A stretch of 26,069 nt of DNA from Flavobacterium psychrophilum (GTDB lineage: Bacteria > Bacteroidota > Bacteroidia > Flavobacteriales > Flavobacteriaceae). Positions 1 to 7,876 of this stretch are shown here, in pieces. A program made the translations under genes and the position numbers. How positions within the stretch are numbered: position 1 is the first letter of the stretch; each line of letters opens with the position of its first letter. The notes beneath the pieces were generated by a model. The model worked only from the letters and a program-made list of their open reading frames with translations. It was not told the DNA's origin and did not search any database. Location: contig CAMBOW010000018.1 in the NCBI GenBank assembly GCA_945869365.1, positions 1 through 26,069 on the forward strand, read 5' to 3'.

Positions 1-2
1 TA

Positions 3-71
3 AACTGACAAAAATGCAGTTGAATTCAGTTTCCGAAAAATGGCCTGTAATTTGTACGGGAAGGAATACTA
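3..71 (+). CDS. C-terminal tail of an unidentified upstream gene (partial)
   Basis: An open frame enters the window from the left and ends at a TAA at 69-71, 18 bases before the next gene. It encodes about 22 residues ending in RKMACNLYGKEY. The frame is too short to assign to a family. I call it only because it is open to the window edge, has a protein-like composition, and its stop sits at operon-like distance from the zinc peptidase. It could equally be chance open sequence. Confidence 0.35.
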
Positions 72-89
72 ACTTTTAATACAGAAATT

Positions 90-758
90 ATGTTTGTACT
101 ACTAATTGGAATCATGTTGGCCAGCTGGCTCGTGAGCAACAAACTGAAAAACAAATTTGAAACCTATTCCAAACTGCATTTGCAAAACGGAATGAGCGGT
201 GCCGAGATTGCCGAAAAAATGTTGGCCGATCACGGGATTACCGATGTGCGCGTCATCTCGACACCCGGTCAACTCACCGACCACTACAACCCGGCTGACA
301 AAACCGTGAATTTGAGTGAAGGTGTATTTAACCAACGCAATGCGGCTGCGGCTGCGGTTGCTGCACACGAATGTGGACACGCCGTGCAACATGCCGTTGC
401 CTATTCGATGCTTACGTTGCGTTCGCAATTGGTGCCCATCGTTTCGGTGGCCTCCAATTATGTACAATGGGTTTTATTGGCTGGTATTTTGATGGTGAAT
501 TCCTTTCCTCAATTGCTATTGATTGGCATTTTGCTTTTTGCCGCCACTACGATTTTTTCGGTAATTACTTTGCCCGTTGAATATGATGCGAGTAATCGTG
601 CCTTGGCTTGGTTAGAAAAAAGTCAAGTGGTTACTGCACAAGAACACGAAGGCGCCGCTGACGCTTTAAAATGGGCCGCCCGTACTTATGTGGTAGCCGC
701 CATTGGTTCGGTGGGAACCTTGATTTATTATGTGATGATTTATCTGAATCGAAAATAA
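90..758 (+). CDS. Membrane zinc metallopeptidase, YugP family
   Basis: A 222-residue membrane-anchored zinc peptidase of the YugP / Zn_peptidase_2 type. An N-terminal hydrophobic segment (residues 1-15) is followed by a basic stretch. The zinc motif HECGH is at residues 93-97, with two histidines as ligands and the glutamate as catalytic base. The segment EYDAS at 164-168, just after a hydrophobic hairpin (about 124-162), carries the likely third ligand E164. A last hydrophobic segment lies near 201-220. Length and layout fit the family, whose physiological substrates are largely unknown. The ATG at 90 is the only reasonable start. The gene ends at a strong hairpin terminator shared with the convergent saccharopine-dehydrogenase-like gene. 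Confidence 0.88.
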   Translation: MFVLLIGIMLASWLVSNKLKNKFETYSKLHLQNGMSGAEIAEKMLADHGITDVRVISTPGQLTDHYNPADKTVNLSEGVFNQRNAAAAAVAAHECGHAVQHAVAYSMLTLRSQLVPIVSVASNYVQWVLLAGILMVNSFPQLLLIGILLFAATTIFSVITLPVEYDASNRALAWLEKSQVVTAQEHEGAADALKWAARTYVVAAIGSVGTLIYYVMIYLNRK

Positions 759-763
759 AAGAG

Positions 764-790
764 AAAAGGGAGCGTAACACTCCCTTTTTT
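764..790. terminator. Bidirectional rho-independent terminator
   Basis: AAAAGGGAG (764-772) pairs perfectly with CTCCCTTTT (780-788) across a 7-base loop, followed by T residues to 790. The A/T flanks give a U-run on both strands, so the hairpin can end both the zinc peptidase transcript and the opposing saccharopine-dehydrogenase-like transcript. Confidence 0.88.
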
Positions 791-809
791 ATTGCAATCT
801 AATGTCTAT

Positions 810-2183
810 TTAGGCAACCACTACTTTGTCGGGATTATAGCCTACATACGGAATTTCAGATTCTACAAAATGAATGTCGTATTGTTCTAATTCTTGCAAT
901 AGGGGTTCATAGACTTCTTTGCGCATAGGCAATTGAACGCCAGGCGTAGTGATTTTGCCGTTCAAAATGAGTAAAGCCGCCATGGCAACCGGAAGCCCAA
1001 CGGTTTTGGCCATAGCCGTATACAGTTGATCGTCGCCTAAACACACCATTTTGGAATCGATTTGTTTTTGTTGGCCGTGGAGTTCGTACCCAAATTTGTG
1101 GTACATCACAATCATGTCTTTGTCTAGTGGTGCCAACGTCCATTGATCGGCGAGAATTTTTTCTAGAATTTGAGCCGGTGTAGCGTTTTTAAGGCCTACT
1201 TTTTTGGTCGGATTAAAGATGTCCAATTCAACCAATTTGTCCCACATGCTGTCGTCTTGCTCGATGCCCAATTGCAAGCGCATTTTAATTTCGACTGAAT
1301 CGGTGGGATGATAGGGTAAAAACAAGTTGGTGAATTCGCGGTAACTCAAGTGCTCGGAATCGTCTAATATATACGAATCATCAGTCATGCCCAGCTGTAC
1401 AAACATATTCCAAGCTTTAGAATATCCTACTCTACGAATGGTGCCACGGTATAAAGTTAACACATCATCTAACCCATAAACCGAGCGGTATTTTAGGGAA
1501 TCTCGGTTGGCGTAAGCCTCAAATTTCCCATACCCTTCTACGTGCAAAAATTCGGTACGGCGAAATAATTTATGATACGGGATGTACTTGTATTTTCCTT
1601 CTTGAATAAATTTGGCGGCACCACCTTGTCCGGCCAACACCACATTGCGGGGTGCCCAAGTAAATTTGTAATTCCACAAATTGGTGTCTGATTCGGGCGC
1701 CACTAAGCCCCCACAAAATGATTCAAATAGTAGCATTTTTCCGCCTTGTTCCCGAATTTCATCAATGACTTTCATCGCACTCATGTGGTCAATACCAGGG
1801 TCAAGGCCTATTTCATTCATGAAAATCAACTTGTTGGCTTTAACTTCTTGATCAAGTTCCTGCATCGCCGCACTAATATAGGAAGCGGTTACCAAGTGTT
1901 TTTTATAGGCAAGGCAATCCTTGGCCACTTCAATATGCAAGTGTGCCGGCAACATCGAAATCACTAAATCAACTTGTTGAATGGCAGCTGCACGATCTTC
2001 GGCATTAAAAATGTCTAGGGCCAAGGCTGTTGTATGGGCCTGATTTTTGGTTTTTTGTTGGGCCAATTCCAAGGATAAATCGGCGATAAATAGCTGCAAT
2101 TGTTCAGCTACTGCCTTGTCAATTAAGTATTGAATTAAGGAAGTTGCCGAGCGGCCAGCACCAATAATAAGGATTTTTCTCAT
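810..2183 (-). CDS. Saccharopine dehydrogenase-like NAD(P) oxidoreductase
   Basis: A 457-residue protein of the saccharopine dehydrogenase / saccharopine reductase (LYS9-like) family. The N-terminal Rossmann fold shows a dinucleotide-binding GAGRSA at residues 8-13. The middle (around residues 150-215) holds the conserved FESFCGGL and the NYKFTWAPRN segment of the catalytic domain, and the C-terminal domain follows. The family interconverts saccharopine with lysine or aminoadipate semialdehyde plus glutamate; related members are carboxynorspermidine synthases, so the substrate is not fixed by sequence. Neighbours give no pathway clue, although a glutaryl-CoA-dehydrogenase-like gene lies 22 kb away. 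A perfect -7 promoter box sits 22 bases upstream of the ATG, so this is probably a single-gene transcript. Confidence 0.88.
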   Translation of the reverse strand: MRKILIIGAGRSATSLIQYLIDKAVAEQLQLFIADLSLELAQQKTKNQAHTTALALDIFNAEDRAAAIQQVDLVISMLPAHLHIEVAKDCLAYKKHLVTASYISAAMQELDQEVKANKLIFMNEIGLDPGIDHMSAMKVIDEIREQGGKMLLFESFCGGLVAPESDTNLWNYKFTWAPRNVVLAGQGGAAKFIQEGKYKYIPYHKLFRRTEFLHVEGYGKFEAYANRDSLKYRSVYGLDDVLTLYRGTIRRVGYSKAWNMFVQLGMTDDSYILDDSEHLSYREFTNLFLPYHPTDSVEIKMRLQLGIEQDDSMWDKLVELDIFNPTKKVGLKNATPAQILEKILADQWTLAPLDKDMIVMYHKFGYELHGQQKQIDSKMVCLGDDQLYTAMAKTVGLPVAMAALLILNGKITTPGVQLPMRKEVYEPLLQELEQYDIHFVESEIPYVGYNPDKVVVA

Positions 2184-2205
2184 GTTCTACCGGTCTATTA
2201 ACGCC

Positions 2206-2213
2206 CAAAGGTA
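2206..2213 (-). promoter_or_regulatory. Bacteroidetes -7 promoter box for the saccharopine dehydrogenase-like gene
   Basis: On the minus strand the sequence reads TACCTTTG, an exact match to the Bacteroidetes -7 consensus TAnnTTTG, 22 bases before the ATG. No clear TTG at the -33 position was seen. Confidence 0.6.
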
Positions 2214-2267
2214 TCAATTTGTGTCGGTTAAAAAAATCTGCCGAAAAAAATCAAAATTCAGTCACAG

Positions 2268-2576
2268 TTAGAGATTTTCTAAATCTTCCAAATCTTGTTT
2301 CTTGTTGATTTCTTTGCGCTGTTCAAATTGTTTGTCGGGCGCAACTTCGTCGGGAATTAAACTACGCACCACAATAAATACTAGTATTGTTATAGATATA
2401 ATAAACAAAATGGTCGGGATTTTTTTGTGTGTAGCATTTGATTTAACCCAGGCGAATCCACTTAATATAAGTGTTAATGCCACTGGAATCAATCCTAAGG
2501 TTCCCATAGGCAGTACAATAAATAAAACGCTCAAGGCGCAAAACAGGTAGGCAAGTAGGAGTACAATTTTTCGCAT
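2268..2576 (-). CDS. Small hypothetical membrane protein
   Basis: A 102-residue protein with three hydrophobic segments (about residues 3-21, 25-43 and 53-71). A charged, glutamate- and lysine-rich tail (about 76-102) ends in LEDLENL and probably faces the cytoplasm. I do not recognise a family. It begins only 4 bases after the stop of the DUF3108 gene upstream, so the two are almost certainly co-transcribed and perhaps functionally linked in the envelope. The ATG at 2576 directly follows that stop and gives a plausible membrane-protein N-terminus (MRKIVLLLAYL). Confidence 0.75.
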   Translation of the reverse strand: MRKIVLLLAYLFCALSVLFIVLPMGTLGLIPVALTLILSGFAWVKSNATHKKIPTILFIISITILVFIVVRSLIPDEVAPDKQFEQRKEINKKQDLEDLENL

Positions 2577-2580
2577 CTTA

Positions 2581-3342
2581 TTACTTTTGATTTAATTGAG
2601 TTAATACTAATTGGCCGGTACCTACGGGAATGCTAAACCGAATGAGGCAGGGGATTTTTTTGGCATCGGCAGTAAGCCAAATTAGGTTTTTATCGGTGCC
2701 TCGTAATACTGAGGTATGCGCGCCAATGGATAATTTGTAACACATTTTTTCTCCCAAAATGCCGGCATTGATGCGTTCGGTACCCAAGTATTTTACAGCT
2801 ACACCCAATTCTTCTTCGTCAAAAATTACAGAAAATCGAGTGATTTGTCCTTTGGATTGTTGTGCAAAATTTACCGTTCTCAATTTGTAAATGAGCGACA
2901 CAATGTCTTGTGTAACCGGTTTTATTGCAACGGTAGATTTGGTTTCGGGGTTCTTTTTTTTCTGTAGCGTACTTTCAATTGATTTTCCCGTTTTGTGAAA
3001 TTTGTATTTTTCTTTTTTGGTAAAACCACCTTCAAAAATATCGCGTTTGTACAAGAGTGGTTTTAATGTAACAGGGTCAACATAGGATTCGTAGGCGTCG
3101 CGAATCTTAAAAAAAGAGTCCCATTTGCTATAGGTGGCGGCTTCACAACTGAGGTGAAGCAGATTTTTTGTAGACGTGCTCACCACTTCTGTACTTAAGG
3201 TAACTTGAGCCAATTGGGTCATGAGCCCAGCCATATTATAGGAGGCAGCATAAACTAATTTTTCACCACCCGGGATTGAACTTTTTTGTGCTGTTCCAAA
3301 CCACTGGCTTACTAGTATTAGTATAAGAAGTAACTTTTTCAT
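2581..3342 (-). CDS. DUF3108 domain-containing exported protein
   Basis: A 253-residue exported protein with a clean signal peptide (MKKLLLILILVSQWFGTAQ). The body matches the DUF3108 pattern: GEKLVYAASYNMAGLM near the start, a central KRDIFEGGFTKKEKY, and the ...QDIVSLIYKLRTVNF segment around residue 150. DUF3108 proteins are periplasmic or outer-membrane-facing beta-rich proteins of uncertain role; I cannot say more about function. It is the first gene of a two-gene unit with the small membrane protein downstream (4-base gap). No exact -7 box was found in the 64-base gap shared with the divergent DUF423 gene. Confidence 0.82.
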   Translation of the reverse strand: MKKLLLILILVSQWFGTAQKSSIPGGEKLVYAASYNMAGLMTQLAQVTLSTEVVSTSTKNLLHLSCEAATYSKWDSFFKIRDAYESYVDPVTLKPLLYKRDIFEGGFTKKEKYKFHKTGKSIESTLQKKKNPETKSTVAIKPVTQDIVSLIYKLRTVNFAQQSKGQITRFSVIFDEEELGVAVKYLGTERINAGILGEKMCYKLSIGAHTSVLRGTDKNLIWLTADAKKIPCLIRFSIPVGTGQLVLTQLNQK

Positions 3343-3373
3343 TGTGAATTAGAATTAGTACCAACATAACTCC

Positions 3374-3381
3374 TAAATTTG
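3374..3381 (+). promoter_or_regulatory. -7 promoter box for the DUF423 gene
   Basis: TAAATTTG matches the TAnnTTTG consensus exactly and lies 25 bases before the ATG at 3407. The nearest TTG upstream is too far away to be a convincing -33 element. Confidence 0.55.
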
Positions 3382-3406
3382 AGCCTTAGTATAATTCTAC
3401 AAATAA

Positions 3407-3796
3407 ATGAAACGAAAAATAACTTTAACAGCAATTGTTTTTGGCGCAACGGCCATTATTTTAGGAGCATTTGGCGCCCACGCCCTCAAAAAAATATTAA
3501 CTCCCGATGCTTTAGTTTCCTTTGAAACTGGCGTGCGTTACCAATTATATCACGCGCTGTTTTTGTTGTTTGTAGCCACAACTTCCTTAGTGGATGATGC
3601 ACAAAAAAAACAAATTTTTTCCATGACACGTTTTGGCGTGTTGTTTTTTTCAGGTTCCATCTATTTGCTCGCTACTTCGGCGCTAACTGGAATTGAATTT
3701 ACTCCTTTTGGATGGTTCACACCACTAGGAGGAGCCTTACTCATAAGTGCTTGGATTGTACTATTTATAGGCGTTTACAAGAAAAAAAACGAATAA
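3407..3796 (+). CDS. DUF423 (YgdD-type) small membrane protein
   Basis: A 129-residue integral membrane protein of the DUF423 / YgdD family. The N-terminal segment carries the typical LGAFGAHALK motif (residues 20-29), followed by the YQLYHALFLL segment that marks the family. Four hydrophobic segments fill most of the length, and the protein ends in a basic KKKN tail. The molecular function of the family is unknown. The gene is transcribed alone, divergently from the DUF3108 gene, and is followed by pckA, which has its own promoter. Confidence 0.88.
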   Translation: MKRKITLTAIVFGATAIILGAFGAHALKKILTPDALVSFETGVRYQLYHALFLLFVATTSLVDDAQKKQIFSMTRFGVLFFSGSIYLLATSALTGIEFTPFGWFTPLGGALLISAWIVLFIGVYKKKNE

Positions 3797-3805
3797 ATCA
3801 TTTTT

Positions 3806-3838
3806 TTTGGTGACGAAACTATTTAATTTTTACTTTTG
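3806..3838 (+). promoter_or_regulatory. pckA promoter (-33 and -7)
   Basis: TTTG at 3806-3809 and TACTTTTG at 3831-3838 are separated by 21 bases, fitting the Flavobacterium pattern of TTG, about 17-23 bases, then TAnnTTTG. This is the best two-element promoter in the window. The ATG of pckA is 36 bases past the -7 box. Confidence 0.7.
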
Positions 3839-3874
3839 TAATCGAAATAAAATAGTAAACACAAATCCAAGTTT

Positions 3875-5500
3875 ATGGACAAAAACGTCTCAATTACGAA
3901 ATCGATTTCGTTGACAGATTATGGCATTGACAATGCAATCGAAATTCACCACAACCCTACCTACGATTTTTTATTCCAAGAAGAACTTAATGATCAATTA
4001 GTTGGCTTCGAAAAAGGTCAACTTACCGAATTGGGAGCTGTAAATGTAATGACCGGAATTTTTACCGGCCGATCACCCAAAGACAAATACATCGTAAAAG
4101 ACGCAATCACCCAAGATACCATTTGGTGGCCTTCTGAAAAAGCGCCAAACGACAATAAGCCCATTTCGCAAACCACCTGGAACGCCCTAAAAGCAAGTAC
4201 CGTTGCGCAATTGTCAAACAAAAAACTCTATGTAGTTGATGCCTATTGTGGCGCCAACGCCAATACCCGACTCAAAGTTCGCTTCATTATGGAAGTTGCT
4301 TGGCAGGCGCATTTTGTAACCAATATGTTTATTCGTCCTACTGAAGCCGAATTGGCCGAGTTTGGCGAACCTGATTTTGTGGTGATGAACGCGTCCAAAA
4401 GCGGATTCAAAGATTTTGCAGCGCACGGTTTGAACTCAGAAGTGTATGTGGCGTTTAACCTGACCGAAAAAATTCAGTTGATTGGCGGAACTTGGTACGG
4501 AGGCGAAATGAAAAAAGGCTTGTTTTCGATGATGAATTACTATTTGCCTTTGCGCGGAATTGCCTCCATGCATTGTTCCGCCAACAAAGGTTCAGCCAAC
4601 GACGTAGCCATCTTTTTTGGCCTGTCGGGCACCGGGAAAACCACCTTGTCTACTGATCCTAAGCGCGAGTTAATTGGAGACGACGAACACGGTTGGGACA
4701 ACGAAGGCGTCTTTAATTTTGAAGGAGGCTGCTATGCCAAAACCATCGATTTAAGTCCAATTAACGAACCCGATATTTTCCAAGCCATCAAACGCGATGC
4801 ACTGTTAGAGAATGTCACCGTTGACGCCAATGGAAAAATAGATTTTGCCGACGGATCGGTTACTCAAAATACACGGGTTTCCTATCCGATCAATCACATT
4901 CACAATATAGTTAATCCAGTTTCTAAGGCAGGTCATGCCAATAAAGTTATATTTCTTACTGCTGATGCGTTTGGCGTAATGCCTCCAGTAGCCAAATTAT
5001 CGCCGGAGCAAACCAAGTATTATTTCTTGTCGGGATTCACGGCCAAATTGGCGGGTACAGAACGCGGAGTAACCAAACCAGAGCCTACTTTTTCGGCTTG
5101 TTTTGGCAAAGCCTTTTTGTCCTTGCACCCTACAAAATATGCCGAAGAATTAGTAAAAAAAATGGAGCAACACCACGCCCAAGCCTATATGGTCAATACA
5201 GGATGGAACGGATCAGGCAAGCGCATTTCTATCAAAGACACTCGTGCCATAATTGACCGCATCTTAGACGGGTCTATAGATCAGGCAGAAATGCACATCT
5301 TGCCGGTGTTTAATTTTCAAATCCCTGTCGAATTGGCCGAGGTTTCAAATGGAATACTTGACCCGAGAAAAACCTATACCGACCCCCAAGTTTGGGACCA
5401 AAAATCCAAAGAATTAGGCGGGTTGTTTGTGAAAAACTTCCAACAATATACCGACACCCCTGAAGGCCATCGATTGCTTGACGCGGGGCCACACCTGTAA
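3875..5500 (+). CDS. pckA: Phosphoenolpyruvate carboxykinase (ATP)
   Basis: A 541-residue ATP-dependent PEP carboxykinase, which decarboxylates and phosphorylates oxaloacetate to PEP in the cytoplasm, the entry step of gluconeogenesis. Visible signatures are the oxaloacetate-binding GRSPKDKY (residues 65-72), the metal-binding loop [12 protein letters not shown] (204-215), the kinase P-loop [11 protein letters not shown] (249-259) and the kinase-2-like GDDEHGWD (268-275). Length is normal for the ATP-type enzyme and no catalytic motif is missing. It has its own promoter and terminator, so it is monocistronic. For an organism living on proteins and amino acids, this is the expected route from TCA intermediates to sugars. 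Confidence 0.98.
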   Translation: MDKNVSITKSISLTDYGIDNAIEIHHNPTYDFLFQEELNDQLVGFEKGQLTELGAVNVMTGIFTGRSPKDKYIVKDAITQDTIWWPSEKAPNDNKPISQTTWNALKASTVAQLSNKKLYVVDAYCGANANTRLKVRFIMEVAWQAHFVTNMFIRPTEAELAEFGEPDFVVMNASKSGFKDFAAHGLNSEVYVAFNLTEKIQLIGGTWYGGEMKKGLFSMMNYYLPLRGIASMHCSANKGSANDVAIFFGLSGTGKTTLSTDPKRELIGDDEHGWDNEGVFNFEGGCYAKTIDLSPINEPDIFQAIKRDALLENVTVDANGKIDFADGSVTQNTRVSYPINHIHNIVNPVSKAGHANKVIFLTADAFGVMPPVAKLSPEQTKYYFLSGFTAKLAGTERGVTKPEPTFSACFGKAFLSLHPTKYAEELVKKMEQHHAQAYMVNTGWNGSGKRISIKDTRAIIDRILDGSIDQAEMHILPVFNFQIPVELAEVSNGILDPRKTYTDPQVWDQKSKELGGLFVKNFQQYTDTPEGHRLLDAGPHL

Positions 5501-5535
5501 AAAAAAGAGTTGCTAGTTGTAGCGACTCTTTTTTT
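5501..5535. terminator. Bidirectional rho-independent terminator between pckA and hemD
   Basis: A run of six A and GAGTTGCTA (5501-5515) pairs with TAGCGACTC and a T-run (5520-5534) around the loop GTTG. The stem has one G-T wobble. It begins directly after the pckA stop. The symmetric A/T flanks allow it to end hemD transcripts as well. Confidence 0.92.
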
Positions 5536-5552
5536 ATATTACAATTGGAAAC

Positions 5553-6311
5553 TTATTTTCCTTTATTGGCTTCGGTAATGTATTTGTCTAAAGCCATTGT
5601 CATAGAAGGTGTCTCTGGCGTTGGCGCCAATATATCAATCCGCAAGCCGTGTTCTAAAGCTTCTTTTTGTGTGGTGCTTCCAAATACCGCAATTCGGGTT
5701 TCATTTTGTTTAAAGTCGGGGAAGTTCATAAACAAGGATTTAATTCCTGTTGGACTGAAAAACGCCAATACATCAAAGTATACATTGGCTAGATCAGACA
5801 AGTCGCTTTGTACGGTTTTGTAAAATGTGCCTTGTGTCCAGTTGACTTTTAAATTATTAAGCGTTTGCGGCGCATCGGCATTCAATTGATCAGAGGCCGG
5901 CAACAAGAACTTTTCGTCTTTGTATTTCTTAATCAAAGGAGACAAATCGGCAAAGTCTTTCTGACCCACATATATTTTTCGCTTGCGGTACACCACATAT
6001 TTTTGCAGGTAAAACGCAATGGCTTCTGATTGGCAAAAATATTTGAGTCCTTCGGGGATTTTATAGCGCATTTCTTCTGCAACTCTAAAATAATGATCTA
6101 CCGCATTACGGCTCGTCAAAATGATTGCCGTATAGTTGTTGAGGTCAATTTTTTGGAGACGAACATCTTTTGCGTTTACACCTTCTACGTGGATAAAAGG
6201 CCTGAAATCAATTTTAATTTTATGTTTTTGTTGCAAATCAAAGTAGGGAGAGTTCTCTACCTTAGGCTCTGGTTGCGACACCAAAATTGTCTTCACTTTC
6301 ATTTGTGCCAT
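5553..6311 (-). CDS. hemD: Uroporphyrinogen-III synthase
   Basis: A 252-residue HemD-type protein. It would cyclise hydroxymethylbilane to uroporphyrinogen III with inversion of ring D, a cytoplasmic step of heme and siroheme synthesis. HemD sequences are poorly conserved; recognition rests on the start VKTILVSQPEP, the LTSRNAVDHYF segment (about residues 84-94) typical of the first domain, and FFSPTGIKSLF near residue 195 in the second. I start at the ATG at 6311, giving MAQMKVKTIL. A longer frame from 6341 would overlap the upstream DUF4271 gene by 19 bases and add no conserved residues. It is the second gene of a DUF4271-hemD unit, with an 11-base gap. Confidence 0.85.
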   Translation of the reverse strand: MAQMKVKTILVSQPEPKVENSPYFDLQQKHKIKIDFRPFIHVEGVNAKDVRLQKIDLNNYTAIILTSRNAVDHYFRVAEEMRYKIPEGLKYFCQSEAIAFYLQKYVVYRKRKIYVGQKDFADLSPLIKKYKDEKFLLPASDQLNADAPQTLNNLKVNWTQGTFYKTVQSDLSDLANVYFDVLAFFSPTGIKSLFMNFPDFKQNETRIAVFGSTTQKEALEHGLRIDILAPTPETPSMTMALDKYITEANKGK

Positions 6312-6322
6312 GTTCTGTATTG

Positions 6323-6988
6323 CTATCTTTTTGTAAACCAATAATACAAGAAATAATAAGGGGCTATTTCAAGTGCGCAAAGATATAAAATAAAATAAAA
6401 CAACTTACCTGTCAATAAATTTTGATAATTCTTCAACGAAGCCAAATAGGTAAGGAGATTAATTGTTAAAATAAGAAAAATCAACGCGTTAAAAATAAAA
6501 TTTGGCACCGTTGAGTTATAATAAAGCACCACATTTATGGGAAAAAGGAGCAGGGCAATGTAACTTCGGTAGCTGGCTTTTTGGAGATTAAATTGCTCAA
6601 CAAATTCTTCCATAGAAAAAGCGGTTCCGATAATTTTATCGACCAAAAATTTACCCAAGACAAATACGCTGAGGTAGGTGATAATTTGAATGAATACAAG
6701 CCCATTTGTTTTTGTAGTATACCCGTACTGACTTGCGACTAATTGAATAAAAAAAGCAAAGGACAGCATTTGTATGGCAAATAAAAGCAGCGTAAAACCA
6801 CTCCACAAGTGGGAGGAATCTCGGTAAACTTTGAGGTATTTATCAGAAACGATGAGACGCATAAATTCGGCAAATCGTGGCTCAAATAGCGATTTACAAA
6901 CAGCTATCAATGCCAGCGTCAATACAAATAAAAAAGTGGTCCAATCAGTGGATTCTAAGACTCTAGGATGTAAAGTTGCTTCGATCAT
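6323..6988 (-). CDS. DUF4271 integral membrane protein
   Basis: A 221-residue membrane protein with about six to seven hydrophobic segments spread over its length, and the FGxFLVDK-like segment LGKFLVDKIIG near residues 112-122. DUF4271 proteins are known in Bacteroidetes and commonly precede hemD; their function is not established. I choose the ATG at 6988. The TTG at 6997 that would extend the frame lies inside a perfect -7 promoter box and so cannot be in the transcript. Only six bases separate that box from the ATG, which suggests a leaderless or nearly leaderless mRNA. The gene is co-transcribed with hemD. Confidence 0.82.
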   Translation of the reverse strand: MIEATLHPRVLESTDWTTFLFVLTLALIAVCKSLFEPRFAEFMRLIVSDKYLKVYRDSSHLWSGFTLLLFAIQMLSFAFFIQLVASQYGYTTKTNGLVFIQIITYLSVFVLGKFLVDKIIGTAFSMEEFVEQFNLQKASYRSYIALLLFPINVVLYYNSTVPNFIFNALIFLILTINLLTYLASLKNYQNLLTGKLFYFILYLCALEIAPYYFLYYWFTKR

Positions 6989-6994
6989 CGGTCG

Positions 6995-7002
6995 CAAAAT
7001 TA
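6995..7002 (-). promoter_or_regulatory. -7 box for DUF4271-hemD, abutting the start codon
   Basis: The minus strand reads TAATTTTG, an exact TAnnTTTG match, followed by CGACCG and then the ATG. Transcription normally starts a few bases after this box, so the mRNA would begin at or within a base or two of the start codon. Confidence 0.6.
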
Positions 7003-7121
7003 GCAGAATTTTTCCGTAAACGGCCGTTCGTTTTTGTTTTTCTTAGACACGGGATAGTTTTATTTTATAAGGGGATCGCATTTATTAACTTTTTCCTTAG
7101 AACCAACTACTATAAAAAGAT

Positions 7122-7129
7122 TATTTTTG
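7122..7129 (+). promoter_or_regulatory. -7 promoter box for the mannose synthase-dihydroorotase operon
   Basis: TATTTTTG matches TAnnTTTG exactly, 20 bases before the ATG at 7150. It is the likely start point for the three-gene transcript ending with the DUF4296 gene. Confidence 0.6.
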
Positions 7130-7149
7130 GTCGCACATTCAGTTAGCCC

Positions 7150-7875
7150 ATGAGCGATAGCATCGTAATTATTCCCACGTACAACGAAATAGAAAATATC
7201 GAAAGCATGATTCGCAGGGTGCTTACCCTGCCGCATGCCTTTGATTTGTTGCTCGTGGACGATGGCTCTCCAGATGGAACTGCAGCTAAAATTAAAGATC
7301 TTCAACACGAATTTCCCGATCGACTATTTTTGGAAGAACGCCCAAAAAAAATGGGCTTGGGCACGGCCTATGTACATGGATTTCGCTGGTCTTTGCAACG
7401 CTCGTATGACTATATTTTTGAAATGGATGCCGATTTTTCGCACAATCCAAATGATTTGATTAAATTGTATGAAGCCTGTCATTTTGGAACCGCCGATGTA
7501 GCCATTGGCTCGCGCTATGTAACGGGTGTAAATGTGGTCAATTGGCCATTGAGCCGGGTGTTACTGTCGTATTTTGCTTCGGTCTATGTACGTTGGATTA
7601 CGGGCATGCACATCCACGATGCCACTGCTGGATTTATTTGCTACAAAAGAGCCACTTTGGCATCTATCGATTTGTCGAAAATAAAATTTATTGGCTATGC
7701 CTTTCAAATCGAAATGAAATACCGGGCTTTTGTCAAAAAGCTCCACATACAAGAAGTGCCCATCATCTTTACTGATCGCACCAAAGGACAATCCAAAATG
7801 AGTAATGCCATCATCAAAGAAGCTATTTTTGGTGTAATATCCTTGCGCTTGCGTCACCTCATAAATCGATTATAA
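7150..7875 (+). CDS. Polyprenol-phosphate mannose synthase-like GT2 glycosyltransferase
   Basis: A 241-residue family 2 glycosyltransferase of the dolichyl-phosphate mannose synthase type, which moves a sugar from a nucleotide donor (typically GDP-mannose) to a polyprenyl phosphate at the inner membrane. Signatures are IIPTYNEIENI (residues 7-17), the donor-site VDDGSPDGT (36-44), GLGTAYVHG (69-77) and the metal-binding DAD at 93-95. The conserved DRTKGQSKMS segment follows near the C-terminus. The protein is the short single-domain form without C-terminal membrane helices. The dihydroorotase gene begins one base after its stop, so the two are translationally linked though metabolically unrelated. 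Confidence 0.92.
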   Translation: MSDSIVIIPTYNEIENIESMIRRVLTLPHAFDLLLVDDGSPDGTAAKIKDLQHEFPDRLFLEERPKKMGLGTAYVHGFRWSLQRSYDYIFEMDADFSHNPNDLIKLYEACHFGTADVAIGSRYVTGVNVVNWPLSRVLLSYFASVYVRWITGMHIHDATAGFICYKRATLASIDLSKIKFIGYAFQIEMKYRAFVKKLHIQEVPIIFTDRTKGQSKMSNAIIKEAIFGVISLRLRHLINRL

Positions 7876-7876
7876 T

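Noticed and set aside
102..467. Open frame antisense to the zinc peptidase gene
   Set aside because: It lies fully within a conserved gene, shows no family motif and has no promoter box. The same applies to the other long antisense frames, for example 19983-20414 opposite mrp and 7561-7857 opposite the mannose synthase.
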